64,000 nt of DNA from Chrysemys picta bellii (taxonomy: Eukaryota > Chordata > Testudines > Emydidae), in NCBI RefSeq assembly GCF_011386835.1, contig NC_088793.1, forward strand, positions 99,804,923 through 99,868,922, written 5' to 3'. The notes beneath the pieces were generated by a model. That model did not search any database, had not been told where the DNA came from, and was given only the letters and a program-made list of their open reading frames with translations. Numbering within the stretch: position 1 is the stretch's first letter; the number at the start of each line of letters is the position of its first letter. Both the position numbers and the translations under genes were made by a program. This document shows, one piece after another, positions 11,299 to 23,291 of this stretch.

Positions 11299-11993
11299 TG
11301 TAGCGGGATAGTCTCCCCGCTCCTGCTCGGAGGCATTAAAAGCAGTCCTGGAGGGGGCTGCAGCTGGGTAAAAGGGATTAAGAACAGCTGGGGAAGCTGA
11401 GTGAGTAGCTGACCACAGCTGTGGCCAGCTCAGTTAGGGCTGTGGGCCAGAGGCTAAAAAAGAGTCTCTCTCCATCTGTTGAGAGAGATGGGCCTGGCTG
11501 CTGGGAGCTGAGCAGCGTACCTAAAGTGGAGTAGGGTTGGGGAAAGGCCAGAGGAGCTGGGGAGCTCCTGCCTGGAAAACCCCCAGGCTGCAGGCCTTGT
11601 TAAAGGCAAAGAAGGGTACTGGGGTTGCAGAGGGGCAGCCTAAGGGTAGGCAGAGGCAGCAGGTCCAAACCCTCCTTGCCAACGATGAGTGGCAATTATA
11701 CTGCAGTCTGCCCCAGTGAGCGGGGGATAGATGGTGACTGGCAGTAGCCCAAGACTGAGGCGAGATGGTGATAAGGGGATTGAAGGTTCCCCCCAGGAGG
11801 GGAGACCCAGTGAGACTGTAGGGTACTGCAGGGGGCAGAACCCCAAGAGAAGGGGCACCGGGGTCCGGGAGGGACACTGGGGCCAGCAGCAAGGCAAGAC
11901 ACTGGCCTGCAGAGGGCCCTCTGGAGGCTGGTGAGCTAATTCCCTGGATGACCAGCAGGAGGCACCGCAGGGGTGAGTTGTTGCCCTGCTACA
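11299..11993 (+). mobile_element. Solo LTR (695 bp), Gypsy-like, perfect 5-bp duplication
   Basis: Starts TGTAGCGGGATAG and ends TTGCCCTGCTACA, so the termini are TG...CA with imperfect inverted repeats. It is flanked by TGTTC at 11294-11298 and 11994-11998. The 3' part (AGCTAATTCCCTGG, CCAGCAGGAGGCACCGCAGGG, GTGAGTTG) parallels the LTR at 839-1645. The several overlapping open frames at 11521-11934 lie within the LTR and carry no family motif, so none is called. Confidence 0.8.
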
Positions 11994-11998
11994 TGTTC

Positions 11999-12451
11999 AT
12001 AAACTTCTTTTGCCAAATCTGATTTAAATAAATCATATCTAATTGATAAGTGGCATTTGAGAAAGTATTCTGCTCAAATATTCTGAGTGGTAGCTTCAAG
12101 TGTAGACTTATGCAATAAGTGATAACAGAAATTTGAAACACAATGATGAAGGATTCCAACTTTTAAGTGTCTACATAAAACATTTTACTAGCCCACTTGA
12201 TACTGGGTGATACACATCAGCTCCAGTGTACCTAACTTAATTTTCCATGACAAATATTTGAAATCCTTCACAAATGAATTGAACACAATTATCTAAAACA
12301 ATCTCTTCAAATGGCAAGTTTGCAGAGGTGCTTTCTGTAACTGAAGAGCATTTGTCTTGTGGATTCAGACAAGATAGCTGCATCCACAGCTCCTTCTAGG
12401 GTAATTTCCTTTGTATAACTTGTGCTCAGCAGCTGCTCTGCTCTTGGTTCC
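11999..12451. other. AT-rich sequence, no gene
   Basis: Nothing recognisable between the solo LTR and the Harbinger element. Confidence 0.45.
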
Positions 12452-12819
12452 TTAGACCTTGTCTACACTACCAAGCTTTGTTGATAAAAGTGATGTTAAC
12501 ACTCAAAAATCGACATAATAAAAATCATAATGTCATTATTACACTCGCTCCCTCTGTTGGTAGAACACGTCCATAGTTGGGACATTATCATCGACAGTGT
12601 GAGCAATTAATTGGTACCTGTCCCATGGTCCAGCTCAACACCTTCTGTCGCTAGGTGTTGTGGGAAGGCGGAGCTGATCGTGGAGCATCTTGGGACCAGG
12701 CTCAATGTCCCATGAGGCATTGCTTTCTGTCCCAGCACTCCATGGGCTTCCAGCTTTCTTTCACAGCATTTTTCAACAGCCCTTATTTGCTGTGCAGCCC
12801 GGCAGCTTTCTGAGAAGGG

Positions 12820-14326
12820 ATGGATCCCGCACTGCTCTCGTATGCTCTGTTAACTGTCATGAAGACATCGCGGATGGCCGTGCAGTTAATCATGAAGTTC
12901 CTAACTGAAGAAGACTCCCAGTTGCCTGACATGCTGTGAGATAGGAGCAACTTTAGATTGCTTTTAGCATTCACGGAACAGCTGCATGGTAGACTGTTGC
13001 TTTTGGGCTCGGGAAACAAGCCCTGAATGGTGGTATTGTATCATCATGCAGGTGTGGGTTGATGAGCAGTAGCAACAGAACTTTCGGATGCGGAAAACCA
13101 CCTTCCTGGAACTGTGTGTGGACAGGGCCGTCCCTAGCTATTCTGGGGCCCTACGCAGCCCCCCCACAGAGGGGTCCAGGCCTCCATGGGGGGGGGGAAC
13201 TGGCTTAGGGAACACGGGGGAACCACCCCCCAGCACTCACCAGCAGCATAGCTGGGGCCAGGCCGCTGCACTTCCCGTCACCGGTGAGTACGGGCCCAGC
13301 TCTGCTGCAGTCGTCAGGGGAGTGGGGCTGGGGCAGAGCAGGGGCCATGGGGAAGAGGCAGAGCAGGGGCTGGAGCAGCACCCAGCTGCGCAGGGCACCC
13401 CAAATTTCCTGGTGCCCTACGCAGCTGCGTACTTTGCATACGGGTAAGGATAGCCCTGTGTGCAGAGCTCGCCCCAGCACTGCGGTGCAAGGACACCAGA
13501 ATGAGAGTTGCCCTACTGGTAGAGAAGCATGTGGCAATCGCATTGTGGAAGCTGGCGACTTCTGACTGCTACCAGTCGGCTGCAAATTAGTTTGGAGTTG
13601 GGAAGCCGACCATTGGGGCTGCGTTAATACAAGTGTGCAGGCAATAAATCGCATCCTGCTATGAAGGACCGTGACTCTGGGAATTATGTGTGAAATAGTG
13701 GACGGTTTGCAGAAATGGATTTTCCTAACTGTGGAGGGGCGATAGATGGCACATATATTCCAATTTTGGCACTAGACTACCTTGCGATGGAGTACATCAA
13801 TAGGAAGGGGTACTTCTCCGTGGTGTTGCAAGCGCTTGTGGATCACCATGAGCGTTTCACTAACATCAACACAGGGTGGTCTGGGAAGGTGCATCACGCA
13901 CACATCTTCAGGAACACCGGCCTGTATAGAAAGCTACAAGCAGGGACTTTCTTTCAAAACCAGATTACAGTGGGGGATGTTGAAATGCCCATAGTGATCC
14001 TGGGGGACCCGGCATATCTCTTACAGCTGTGGCTCATGAAACCTTACATGGGTAACCTGAACAGCAGTAAGGAGCAGTTCAACAACAGGCTAAGTAGGTG
14101 CCAGATGACAGTTGAACGTGCCTTTGGCAGATTAAAGGTGCTCTGGCAATGCCTTTATCGCAGGTTAGACCTCCATAAGGATAATATCCCCATGGTTATA
14201 GCTGTGTGTTGTACGTTACATAATCTTTGTGAAGCTAAAGGTGATAGGTTTGCTCAGGAGTGGAGTGCTGAGGCAGGCCACTTGGCACTGATTTTGAGCA
14301 GCCAGATACCAGGGCTATCAGAGTAG
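12820..14326 (+). pseudogene. Harbinger DDE transposase pseudogene
   Basis: The expected product is the DDE nuclease that cuts and joins the element's ends. The N-terminal part starts MDPALL at 12820 and corresponds to MEPAQF in the copy at 33396-34685. FRMRKTTFLELC follows at about 13080, and is then cut by a hAT insertion. After frameshifts the nuclease core resumes at 13715: NCGGAIDGTYIPI (first Asp), LGDPAYLL (conserved Asp) and VERAFGRLK (Glu). The conserved HD of GRVHDARIF in the other copy reads HH here (GKVHHAHIF), so an acidic residue is lost. The 203-residue frame 13715-14326 is the longest intact piece. Stops, frameshifts and the insertion make the gene dead. Confidence 0.85.
13123..13458 (+). 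mobile_element. 336-bp hAT-like element inside the transposase gene
   Basis: Starts CAGGGCCGTCC and ends GGATAGCCCTG. Flanks TGTGTGGA (13115-13122) and TGTGCAGA (13459-13466) differ at two of eight positions. CCCTACGCAGC near the left end and CCCTACGCAGCTGCG near the right end suggest partly repeated termini. It interrupts the transposase shortly after FLELC, so it is younger than the Harbinger. The short overlapping ORFs at 13088-13654 are products of this insertion. Confidence 0.65.
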
Positions 14327-14750
14327 CCCAGAAGGGGGAAATTCAAACCAGGGAGGCTCTGAGGCAACACTTTGAAAATGAGAACCAATACTGTATATCT
14401 CTGACTCGTGCTGCAATGTTACATTACACATAGTTTTCCTAGGAAGGAATGGTGAAATTTGGGGCCTTACATTCCAGCAAGCACAGGAATAAATGGCCTG
14501 TGTATGTATTGGTAGTGCCTGCTATCTCAATTCGTAGAAAACAAAAATAAGGATGAGTTACCATTCAAAAACTTTGATTTTATTGCACAAGAAACAACAA
14601 CTACAACCACACAAAAACGCTTAGTGGGAAAGGAGGTACCAGGGAAGGGCAGACTTTCAGAGCTGTTCATAGGTCCAGCTATCATTATGAAAGTTGGGTG
14701 GAGGGGGGGTGAAGTGAAGGGGAAACTGAGAAGTCCCAAAAAGAAGAACA

Positions 14751-14826
14751 GGAGTACTTGTGGCACCTTAGAGACTAACAAATTTATTAGAGCATAAGCT
14801 TTCGTGGACTACAGCCCACTTCTTCC
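14751..14826 (+). repeat. Interspersed SINE-like repeat fragment
   Basis: Reads GAACAGGAGTACTTGTGGC, CCTTAGAGACTAACAAATT, AGCATAAGCTTTCGTGG and CTACAGCCCACTTCTTC, a very common reptile repeat. A related longer copy lies at 43140-43340. It replaces the C-terminal end of the second Harbinger gene on the minus strand. Confidence 0.65.
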
Positions 14827-16738
14827 CAGAAAGCGGAAAGGATTGTGCAGGTGGAGTTTGGGGAGGGGGGTCAGGGCGTGGAAAAAAGTTCTGAATGTGC
14901 TGCAGGGGAGGGCAGGCACACATCTGCTCAGTATGAAGCATTATTAAGGACTTCAGCAGCTGCATTTGTTCCTCCGTTACTTTAATCATCCGCTCAGGAG
15001 CGTCCTTAACAAACTCATGATTTTCTTTTCTGTCCTGCCTTTTAGCTTTCCACCACTCCTTGTGTTCCCTTTTCTCTGCATTGGAGAAATGCAGTACTTC
15101 CCGGAACATGTCTTCTTTGCTCCATCTCGGGCACTTTCTTATCTGTCGGAGACACTTGGCCAGTGTGTGTACGGTGTTCCTGAAGGCCAGATCTGCCGAA
15201 GCACAAGGAAAAAATGTACAGAAGCATGATTCTTAAATTCACGCACAGCATTGAAACATTTCAGTAAAATACACCATTTGCAATGTAACAATTGCTTTCT
15301 CACTGACCCTTGGCAAGCACACATCTCTGCAAACACCCAAAGCATGGTGAGTGTTCGGGGGGGGGGTGCCCCTCAACATGGGGAAAAGAACTCCCTCTGC
15401 AAGGGTTGTGGTGCGGCCGACTAGGGAAAAAATTCTAAAATTGTCCTACACTTTTCCACAGGTGAGGGGTCATTCTAGCAGATATCTCCTTACTAAGGGT
15501 AAGCAAGGAAATGAGGGTACATCTACTACATGCTTGTGGCTTCTGCCCTACTTCCTATCCTCCTCGCTCACCTGTTTGCCACTTTGGTCCCTGCACAAGT
15601 GATTCCTGAATGGCATGGGAAAGTGTCCTACAATGGGGGAAGGAACAAAGCTACTCTGCCACGGAACCTTCAGCAAAGGATTGCAAAATATCTCCAGGAA
15701 ACTTTCCTGGATATCTCTCTGGAGGATTCCTGTGAGATCTCGGCATGCATCAACACCCTGTTCCACCGTACTGATTAGCTACATAGGGAAATCTCCAGCT
15801 CACAGAAACACAGCCAGAGAGCAACTGCTGAGACTGGCTAGACACCTCTGGAGTAGTGAACAATTCCTGGCTGCTTGCCCCACCAGGCGACCCTATCGGG
15901 AGCTCCACATTGTCATCTAACTCCATCTTTTCATCAATGACTTCGTCTTCTGGGTAAGGTCCTCTTTTCACCACCTCCAGGCCTGCCCAAGTATCCATGG
16001 GGCTCTTGGTGATGCATGTGGGGTCACCACCGAGGATAGCATCCAGCTCCTTGTAGAACCAGCAGATCTTAGGTGCAGCACCGAAGCGACAGTTTGCCTC
16101 CCTCGCTTTATGGTATGCCTGCCTCAGCTCCTTTATCTTCGCTCTGCACTGCAGCATGTCCTGATTGCACCCCTTTTCGCACAAGCCTTGAGAAATATAC
16201 CCATGGGTGGCTGGTGACCAGGCCATTGGAGGCTAACTCCTGCCCCTCACTTGTGCCCAAGGCCCCGCCCCTCCCCATTTGCCTCCCCTTCTGTCTCCCT
16301 CCCCCACAGGAGCACAGAGCACCACAGTGGCAGTGCTCCTGGCCCCGGTGCTCTGAGCGGCATGACCAGCCCTGGTGTTCCAGGTAGCACAGGCAGCTCC
16401 CCAGTGCTCCGGGTGCTCCCCCATCCGGCCCCAGTGCTCCGGGCGGCGCAGTGCAGCCCCAACACCAGCCTCCTGGACTCCCTGCAGGAGGCAGACCAGC
16501 CAGACTGGGGCAACCAAGGCAGAGTGCTGGGAACCACTGGCCTGGGGGCGGAGCATGGGCGAGGCCATCTTACCCGTGCCTACAATACCCGCCGCACATG
16601 AGCGTCCCTGTAGGTGTCCCAATTCCTACAGCTCAAGCGCAGCTGGGACTGCACAGCCTCCTCTCCCCATATATTGAGCAGCTCCAGCAGCTCTGCAGTG
16701 GTCCAAGCAGGAGAGCATTTGCTGCGATAAGCCACCAT
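14827..16738 (-). pseudogene. Harbinger Myb/SANT-like DNA-binding protein pseudogene
   Basis: This is the accessory protein that in Harbinger elements recruits the transposase to DNA. Exon 1 begins with ATG at 16738-16736, with AWTTAELLELLNIWGEE as the first helix of a trihelix Myb/SANT-like domain. After a GC-rich insertion it resumes near 16200: GCNQDMLQCRAKIKELRQAY, then FYKELDAILGGDP, and an acidic stretch ending SSQELFTTPEVSS near 15800. The second exon is seen at 15109-14827 (REHKEWWKAKRQDRKEN...), a charged helical segment. The same order is found in the cleaner copy at 31070-33064. The gene is broken by insertions and lacks its original end. Confidence 0.75.
16222..16608. repeat. GC-rich insertion in the SANT-like exon
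   Basis: About 390 bp of GC-rich sequence with recurring CAGTGCTCC / GTGCTCCGGG words separates two halves of one protein domain. The class is not identified and no clear terminal repeats were found. It produces several overlapping open frames on both strands, which are not called as genes. Confidence 0.5.
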
Positions 16739-17111
16739 GGTCACCTGGGAAGATGCGATGAGACCTCTCCATGCAGAGCCAACAGGAAATTGAATTTCAA
16801 AAATTCCTGGGGCTTCTAAGGGGGAAGGACAGATGGTTGTTTACCTGGCTGCAGGGCAGTGGAGTTCAAACTGCTGACCCGAGCGGTCATTATGGGACAC
16901 CTCCTGAGGCCAATGAAAGCGATTAAATCAAGCACAGTCTATACACTGGCACTTCGTTGACAAAAATTTAGAGGAAAAAGACTTATGTCTCTCGTCAGGG
17001 TGGTTGTATTTTGTTGCCAAAACAGGGCATTTGTGCCGCCAAAAGTTGCATTGCAGTGTGTATGGATTCACTGTTTTGTTGACAAAACTTTGTAGTGTAA
17101 ACAAGGTCTTA

Positions 17112-18449
17112 TTCTAAAAATCAATATCATCTCTAAGGGCTTCTTATTGAAAGTTACAAAATGACAGATAGTGAAGAGCTTCATTAAATTGAGTAGGTGT
17201 TCAGAAATATTTTGCTTCCATGGTGGATGAGGAAGTGGAGTTGGAGGAGGATGGGGGGCAGGTGACAAGGATTTGTGAGCTGGGACCTCTTCTTAACTCT
17301 GGAGGAGTCTAGCCAGTCCCAACACTCTGGCTCTGGTATGCCTGATGCAGGAGAGAGGAGCTCTGGTAAGTACTCATTGTGCTTTGATACTGCAGGGAGA
17401 CATGAGGTAGAGCTATGCTTTTTTTTTAAATCAGGATAGAAGAGGCATTGATATACAGGAGAAAGTTCTGGGGGGAGGAAGGAAATATTTTTCTGACAGA
17501 TTTTAAAGATTGGTGACTGACCTGCTTAGAGATTTTTGAATGCTAATTCTCCTAGTGGAGATGGATTAGTGGGTAGAGTGCAAATGAAATAGTCTGTAAC
17601 AGGGTATCACTACTCACCACTAGGGCATATCCTTGTGGCTCATCATGGGATTAGCTCTTGACCAGTCTGATGCTGCCTCTTTCAATTGCTCACCCAATGG
17701 TCGGTTTCTCTCTCTCTCTCTGGAGTCCTGTTACTCTCTCTTGGTGACTCAGGTGCTTCCTCATGGTGGCTTGGCCCTCTGGCCAGGTCACTATAGTTTT
17801 CCCCTTACAGGGTATCAAAGTCACTGGACTAGTTGACAGGCTATTGTTCCCAGCAATCTCCAATTCAAAGCTATACCACTTCCCCAGGGGCTGGTAGGAG
17901 AAGCCAGGCCCATCCATCCTCCACTCTGGGTTCCATCTCAGGGATCCTCAAATCAGCAGCCAAGGTCTGCACCATCCCAAAGCTTGCTGCCATCTCCCTG
18001 AACCTTTGCCTACTCCACCTCTACTGGGCTTCTTCTCCACCACCTTTCTGAGTAAACCCTTCCTTCAGGTCCTGGATCCAGAGCTTCTACTCTCCCCCGG
18101 GTCTCCTCCTTGCCCATTCTAAGTGACTACTGGATTTCACACTGCAGTCTCCTTCTGCCCTCACAGCTCGCCTTATACCAGCTCTGCTTGCTACTGCCTA
18201 GCTGGGCTCCATCTTCAATCAGAGCTTTCCTATCAAGGCTGACTCTCCCTCAGGTACGGCCTATCAGGTTACTTACCCCCTTCTGAGCCACATTAACCCT
18301 TTCCAGGCTACTGTGGGCGTGGACACCCCATCACATGGTCAAAGAGTAATGATAAATACATTTTTTAACATGCTTATTGCCTGCAGATATATTGTATACC
18401 ATGCTAAAGAAAATAACAACATAGCCAATAAGCTCAACAAAATGTATCT
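17112..18449. other. No gene recognised
   Basis: Contains a (TC)n patch near 17707-17720. The segment around 17600-18310 is a little richer in C and may be an unassigned LTR-like repeat, but no ends were found. Confidence 0.4.
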
Positions 18450-18457
18450 CAATAGAT

Positions 18458-18770
18458 CAGGGGTCGGCAACCTTTCAGAAGTGGTGTGTGCCGAGTCTTC
18501 ATTTATTCACTCTAATTTAAGGTTTCGCGTGCCAGTAATACACTTTAACGTTTTTAGAAGGTCTCTTTCTATAAGTCTATAATATATAACTAAACTGTTG
18601 TTGTATGTAAAGTAAATAAGGTTTTAAAAATGTTTAAGAAGCTTCATTTAAAATTAAATTAAAATGCAGAGCCCCCCGGACCAGTGGCCAGGACCCAGGC
18701 AGTGTGAGTGCCACTGAAAATAATTTCTCGTGCCACCTTTGGCACACGTGCCATAGGTTGCCTACCCCTG
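18458..18770 (-). mobile_element. 313-bp non-autonomous hAT, inverted copy
   Basis: Begins CAGGGGTCGGCAACC and ends GGTTGCCTACCCCTG. Flanks CAATAGAT (18450-18457) and CCATAGAT (18771-18778) differ by one base. The core is the reverse complement of the element at 7496-7804. Confidence 0.85.
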
Positions 18771-19039
18771 CCATAGATAATATAATTGGATGAATTATCC
18801 TGCATTTATCTATGTGATTAAATTTGTAATGGTCTTTTATTCAGACCCAGGTGCAGGTGACAGTGTGATGTCACTTTGTCTTTTTAAGATGTATACTACT
18901 GTTAGTCATGGGATAACCTCCCGTCTCTAGACTTTAGAATATGGCTTCATTGTCTCAGAACACCTGAGGACAGAGCAGAATGTCTACAGGCTTCACTGTT
19001 AAACTAGCTAAAAGGAATTCTGAACAATTAGTTTAAAAA

Positions 19040-19170
19040 TTATTATTTTTATTTAATGTTATTACTGCTGGAGAGGCCCTAATAAAGATCAAGACAACCC
19101 CGCAGTACTAGGCACTGCACATATACAGATGCAGACATGGGCCTTGCCTTGAAGAGCTTATGGTCTAAGA
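19040..19170 (+). repeat. L3/CR1-like or SINE fragment
   Basis: Shares the TATTATT...GCAC.TAGG..CTG and AAGAGCTTA..GTCTAAG words with 8885-9170 and 42784-42905. Confidence 0.5.
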
Positions 19171-19982
19171 AGTAGTACAACAAAACTGAACTACGCAAAG
19201 AGTTATGGAGTTGAGGGGTTTTTTGTTTGTTTGTTTTGTTTTGTTGGTAAGCTTTTAATTTTTCTTCTTTTATGGGAAATGCCTCCCTTATTGCTAGGGA
19301 GGCTGAGGCTTGGCATGATCAATAGCTGTTGTAAAGCCAAATCCTTTTATTGATGTAATATCAACAGCATATTAAAAACTTAATGATCCTGAATGTAGAT
19401 AAGATTCCTGCTGCAAAGACCATACTCACTTGAACATTCTTCTTAAAGTTAATGAGACTACTTGTAAGATGAACAGGGTTTGAAGCCGATGGAGCTATTC
19501 ATAAAACGACAGTAGGGTCTCAGAGTTACAAACACCTTAACTAGGAAGTGACCAGTCAACCACATGCCTCATTTGGAACCGGAAGTATGCAATCAGGCAG
19601 CAGCAGAGACACCCACCCCGCCTCCACAAAAGAAGAAAGAAAAAAAGGCAAATACAGTACAGTACTGTGTTAAATGTAAACTACTGGGGGGTGGAGGGGT
19701 GGAGGGAGGAAAGCAGCATTTTTCTTCTCCATAGTAAAGTTTCAAAGCAGTATTAAGTCAATGTTCAGTTGTAAACGTTTGAAAGAACAACCATAACGTT
19801 TTGTTCAGAGTTAGGAACATTTCAGAGTTTCATTCCTGAGGTGTTTGTAACTCTGAGGTTCTACTGTATCAGGATTTGAAGCCAATGACCCTGATCTTCA
19901 ACTCGCATGACATTACAAAATAGTTGAGGGTGCTCTATACTTTGTTGGAGGTGCTCAACACCAGGGTTTAGTCTTCATGGCT

Positions 19983-20131
19983 TCAGTCCAGCAAAGTACT
20001 GAGAATCTGAGTGCAATCCAGCAAAGCAACTGAGTTTATGTAAAGTTGAGAACATTAGTTTTATTAACTTCAATGGGACAATTCACATGTTTAAATTTAA
20101 GCAAATGCTTATGTGCTTTACTGGACTGGGA
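19983..20131 (+). repeat. Amniote foldback repeat fragment
   Basis: CTTCAATGGGACAATTCACATG followed by GCTTATGTGCTTTACTGGA is the right half of an old palindromic repeat also seen at 41857-42070 and, as fragments, near 35482-35523 and 52362-52420. Confidence 0.45.
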
Positions 20132-21293
20132 TAGAGAGTGTTCAGCAGCTAGCAAAGACAAGTTCTATGTGAGTAAGACAAAGAGAATTTGAATGTAAAA
20201 AGAATATTGACATTGATTTCAATAGAGACAGAATGAGGGCTTTGGTTCTTACTCAAGGTAAGAACATTGCCATCTGACCCCCCATTCTGGCTTCCAAGGT
20301 CGTCTTGAATGTAAAAAAAATCCACAACAAAAATCAAGTTACTAACCCTTCAGTACATTCTGAAAATCCTAACTGGAATTAAAAACAGAAGGCGAGAACA
20401 GCTGTGTACATCAGACAGACTGAAGACTGCTGAGATAAAGATCTAGAGAGGCTGGATTTTTATAGAGGATTAAGTCCCTGAAATACCAGACAAAATAAAT
20501 TGCAGATTTGTGTTGGGTGGGAGTCATAACATTGGGTCTGGGTATAACTAAAATTACATAAATTAATCATTCTTGTTATAAATGTTAACTTCCTGATGTA
20601 ATCAATTATTCTGCTATAATGCCATATTTGGCAGGCTTTGTTACTAAATTATGCATTAATTTTCATGCCTGTTTCTGAAAGGCAGGTAATGGAATAACAA
20701 ATTGTATTGCATTGTTAATAAAGCTGAGTCTATTTCCACAATATATTTCCATGAGGACCTAATGTTTAGGATTTCACTCACTTTATCAAACTATTCACAT
20801 ATAAGCTATATTTGTCTGTGCTATTATCAGTGGAATTCATTTAATTGGGGGACTTGCATAAGGACATTACACAGGGGGATCCTAGAAAAATGAGGATGAA
20901 CTACTATAAGCATACCTTTATTTGCTCTAAAGTACATTCCACTACCTATTATTTGGCATCATTAAAGACTGTCCTGACAATCTTTCTACAAAATGGGTAT
21001 CTATAAAGACGATTTTGGCAGCTTTCTGAGCTAAAGCTGTCTTAACTGCTGCTGCTTTTTTATTTTTTTTATTTTCTGGAACATCAATAAGTATATAACG
21101 TTTCTCCTATAACACTGGAATTGAGAATCTGCCTTTGAATCAAGGATAGACAGTAATGGCAAATAGTCCTCAGGGATAGAACACCAATCACATTGTAAAG
21201 CCCTATTTTGGGCAGACTGTACGTACCTTGAAGGATGTCACTTTTTTTAGATACATTTTGGCAACACTTGTGTAGCTTGTCCTGCCACTAGAG

Positions 21294-21725
21294 CAGTGGT
21301 TCTCAACCAGGGGTACGTGTAACCCTGGGGGTACGCACATGTGTTCCAGGAGATACATCAACTCATCTAGATATTTGCCTAATTTTACCACAGGCTACCT
21401 AAAGAGCACTAGAAAAGTCAGTACAAACTAAAATTTCATACAGACAATGACTTGTTTATACTGCTCTATATACTATACACTGAAACGTAAGTACAATATT
21501 TATATTCCACTTGATTTATTTTATAATTATATGGTAAAAATGAGAAAGTAACCAATTTGTCAGTAATGTGTTACACTGTAAAGTGTGTTGTGACACTTTT
21601 GTATTATTAAGTCTGATTTTTTAAGCAAGTAGTTTTTAAGTGAGGTGAAATTTGGGGGGGGGGTATGCAAGACAAATCAGACTTCTAAAAGGGGTACAGT
21701 TATCTGGAAAGGTTGAGAGGCACTG
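21294..21725 (+). mobile_element. 432-bp non-autonomous hAT (CAGTGGTTCTCAACC ends)
   Basis: Ends CAGTGGTTCTCAACC and GGTTGAGAGGCACTG are inverted repeats of the classic hAT/Charlie type. Flanks CACTAGAG (21286-21293) and CACTAAGG (21726-21733) agree at six of eight positions. A second member in the same orientation lies at 51606-52015; the internal wording matches along its length. It is non-coding. Confidence 0.85.
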
Positions 21726-21733
21726 CACTAAGG

Positions 21734-23183
21734 TATTACTGAAGGCCTATAAAATAGAGAGATTTTTAATTCACCAAGTGAATTATTGTTGATATTTCTC
21801 TGTTTTCTCTAGGCAATTCAGCAATATTCAGGTGACAGGAAGCTGATGGATTGCACTTGGAGTAACTTAATTAGGTCATTTAAAAAAAAGATACCTTAAT
21901 GTTTTACAAGGACCAAGTTCTTTTCTCTATGGAGCTGGGGCTGGGAAGAAGGATGAAAAAATATTCATGTTTACCATTATGGTGCATCTCCACAGTGGCA
22001 TAGTTATTCAAACCAAATATCAATTTGCTTTTTCTAATGTTTGAAGATGGTTTTTCCATAATAATAATAATAATGTGCAGAATTTAAGATGTCATGGAAC
22101 GGAATGACATCTGATCTGATTATCGTCACAGTTAACATGATGGTAGATAATTACAGTCTGTTGCATCTGAAATACTGCCACGACATATTTCAAAATCATA
22201 AAGAAAAAATGGTAATTTCACCCTTAGCATAGCAACAGTACCTTTCTCCAGAGAGAATTCTGCTTCACATTCATTCTCCTTTCATCGGTTGATCTATAGG
22301 TCCCTGATGAACTTTTGTAGAGACAGTATTGGTAGTGCTCATGACAACATACATGCGTGGGAAGCTTGTTGTTATGGGACCAGGTTGTTAAATCACACAG
22401 TACATGGTTTTGTTTTGTTTTTTCTTCCAGGAAACACAAGGTGAAGGGATGGCATTTCCGTGTGCCATCTCCTCTTTCACTGACACTATTGACTACATCT
22501 AAAATTTGAAAGGCACATACTTATGCACTTTAAAAGAGACACTGAGAAGACTCCTATGCAAATGAAGAGTGAAAGCCACATTAAGGAATAAGGTAAACTA
22601 GCTACCATTATCCCTCTTCCTCCTGAGACACTCCAAACAGAGAGGGTACTTTTTATTCAGAGGAAATATCTCATTAGGACTTCTTATGCTCTTAAAGACA
22701 GTAAAGATGGGCAAGCTGTTTCCTGCAATTTAATTTTATTTAACCATTGAATTTTTCTGTTCATGAATGGTCTGTGAACAGATCTTGAGGTCCATGAATT
22801 TGTTCATTGTTCAAAAATTACTCCATATATGTTTTATGTAAACCTATTTCAGCCCACTAGTTTGGCTACTTAGGACACATGGTATATTTCTGTTTTCTAG
22901 GTTGAGTGTAATGCTTAGAATGAGGTTTATGGTGCAATTACTATTGTTATGATTTCAGAATTGTTACTATTGTTATGATTTCAGAATTACTTTCCATTAA
23001 TATTTTGCAATATTCACTTAAAATTCACTGTTTCTGCAAACTTTCCTGTCAGTGAAAAAATTCACTAAGGACTCAACTCTGCAAACACTGTCAGACATAA
23101 TGAATATTACCATGATTAGTAGCATTTATGTCAATGGACCCACTCCTAATAGTAAGAATGGGTCCCATATTAAGTAAGTTGTA
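21734..23183. other. AT-rich sequence, no gene
   Basis: No gene. There is an (AAT)n patch at 22061-22075 and a 26-bp tandem duplication at 22938-22989. Confidence 0.45.
22938..22989. repeat. Two tandem copies of a 26-bp unit
   Basis: The unit TTACTATTGTTATGATTTCA plus GAATTG occurs twice in direct succession. Confidence 0.7.
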
Positions 23184-23291
23184 GGACTTGTCTACATAGG
23201 AAATTCACAGGGAAGTTAGTGCAAAATAAGTAGAGTGTAAATTTAAAGGCCAATAGCTATTTCACAGTAGACTCCTGTGTAGACACTCTTC
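23184..23291. mobile_element. Short Harbinger-type MITE
   Basis: TAGGACTTGTCTACATAGGA on the left and CCTGTGTAGACACTCTT on the right form imperfect inverted repeats. It lies directly beside the larger Harbinger at 23308. Confidence 0.45.

Larger units (their letters stand above)
12455..17108. mobile_element. PIF/Harbinger DNA transposon, decayed two-gene copy
   Basis: The left end GACCTTGTCTACACTACC and the reverse complement of the right end, GACCTTGTTTACACTAC, are inverted repeats that continue as AAGYTTTGTTGA / AAGTTTTGTCAA. TTA lies on both sides (12452-12454, 17109-17111). Inside are a + strand transposase pseudogene on the left and a - strand Myb/SANT-like pseudogene on the right, pointing toward each other. 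At least three later insertions are visible: a hAT (13123-13458), a SINE-like piece (14751-14826) and a GC-rich segment (16222-16608). Confidence 0.85.
18779..21285. other. AT-rich sequence with old repeat fragments, no gene
   Basis: No supported coding sequence. Recognisable parts are an L3/SINE-like fragment at 19040-19170 (GCAGTACTAGGCACTGCAC, GAAGAGCTTATGGTCTAAG) and a foldback-repeat fragment at 19983-20131. A T/G-rich run lies near 19217-19245. Confidence 0.5.

Noticed and set aside
11521..11934. Five overlapping ORFs of 60-123 residues
   Set aside because: All lie within the solo LTR at 11299-11993 and have no motif.
16233..16677. Overlapping ORFs of 96-129 residues
   Set aside because: They arise from a GC-rich insertion that splits the SANT-like exon; no domain is present.
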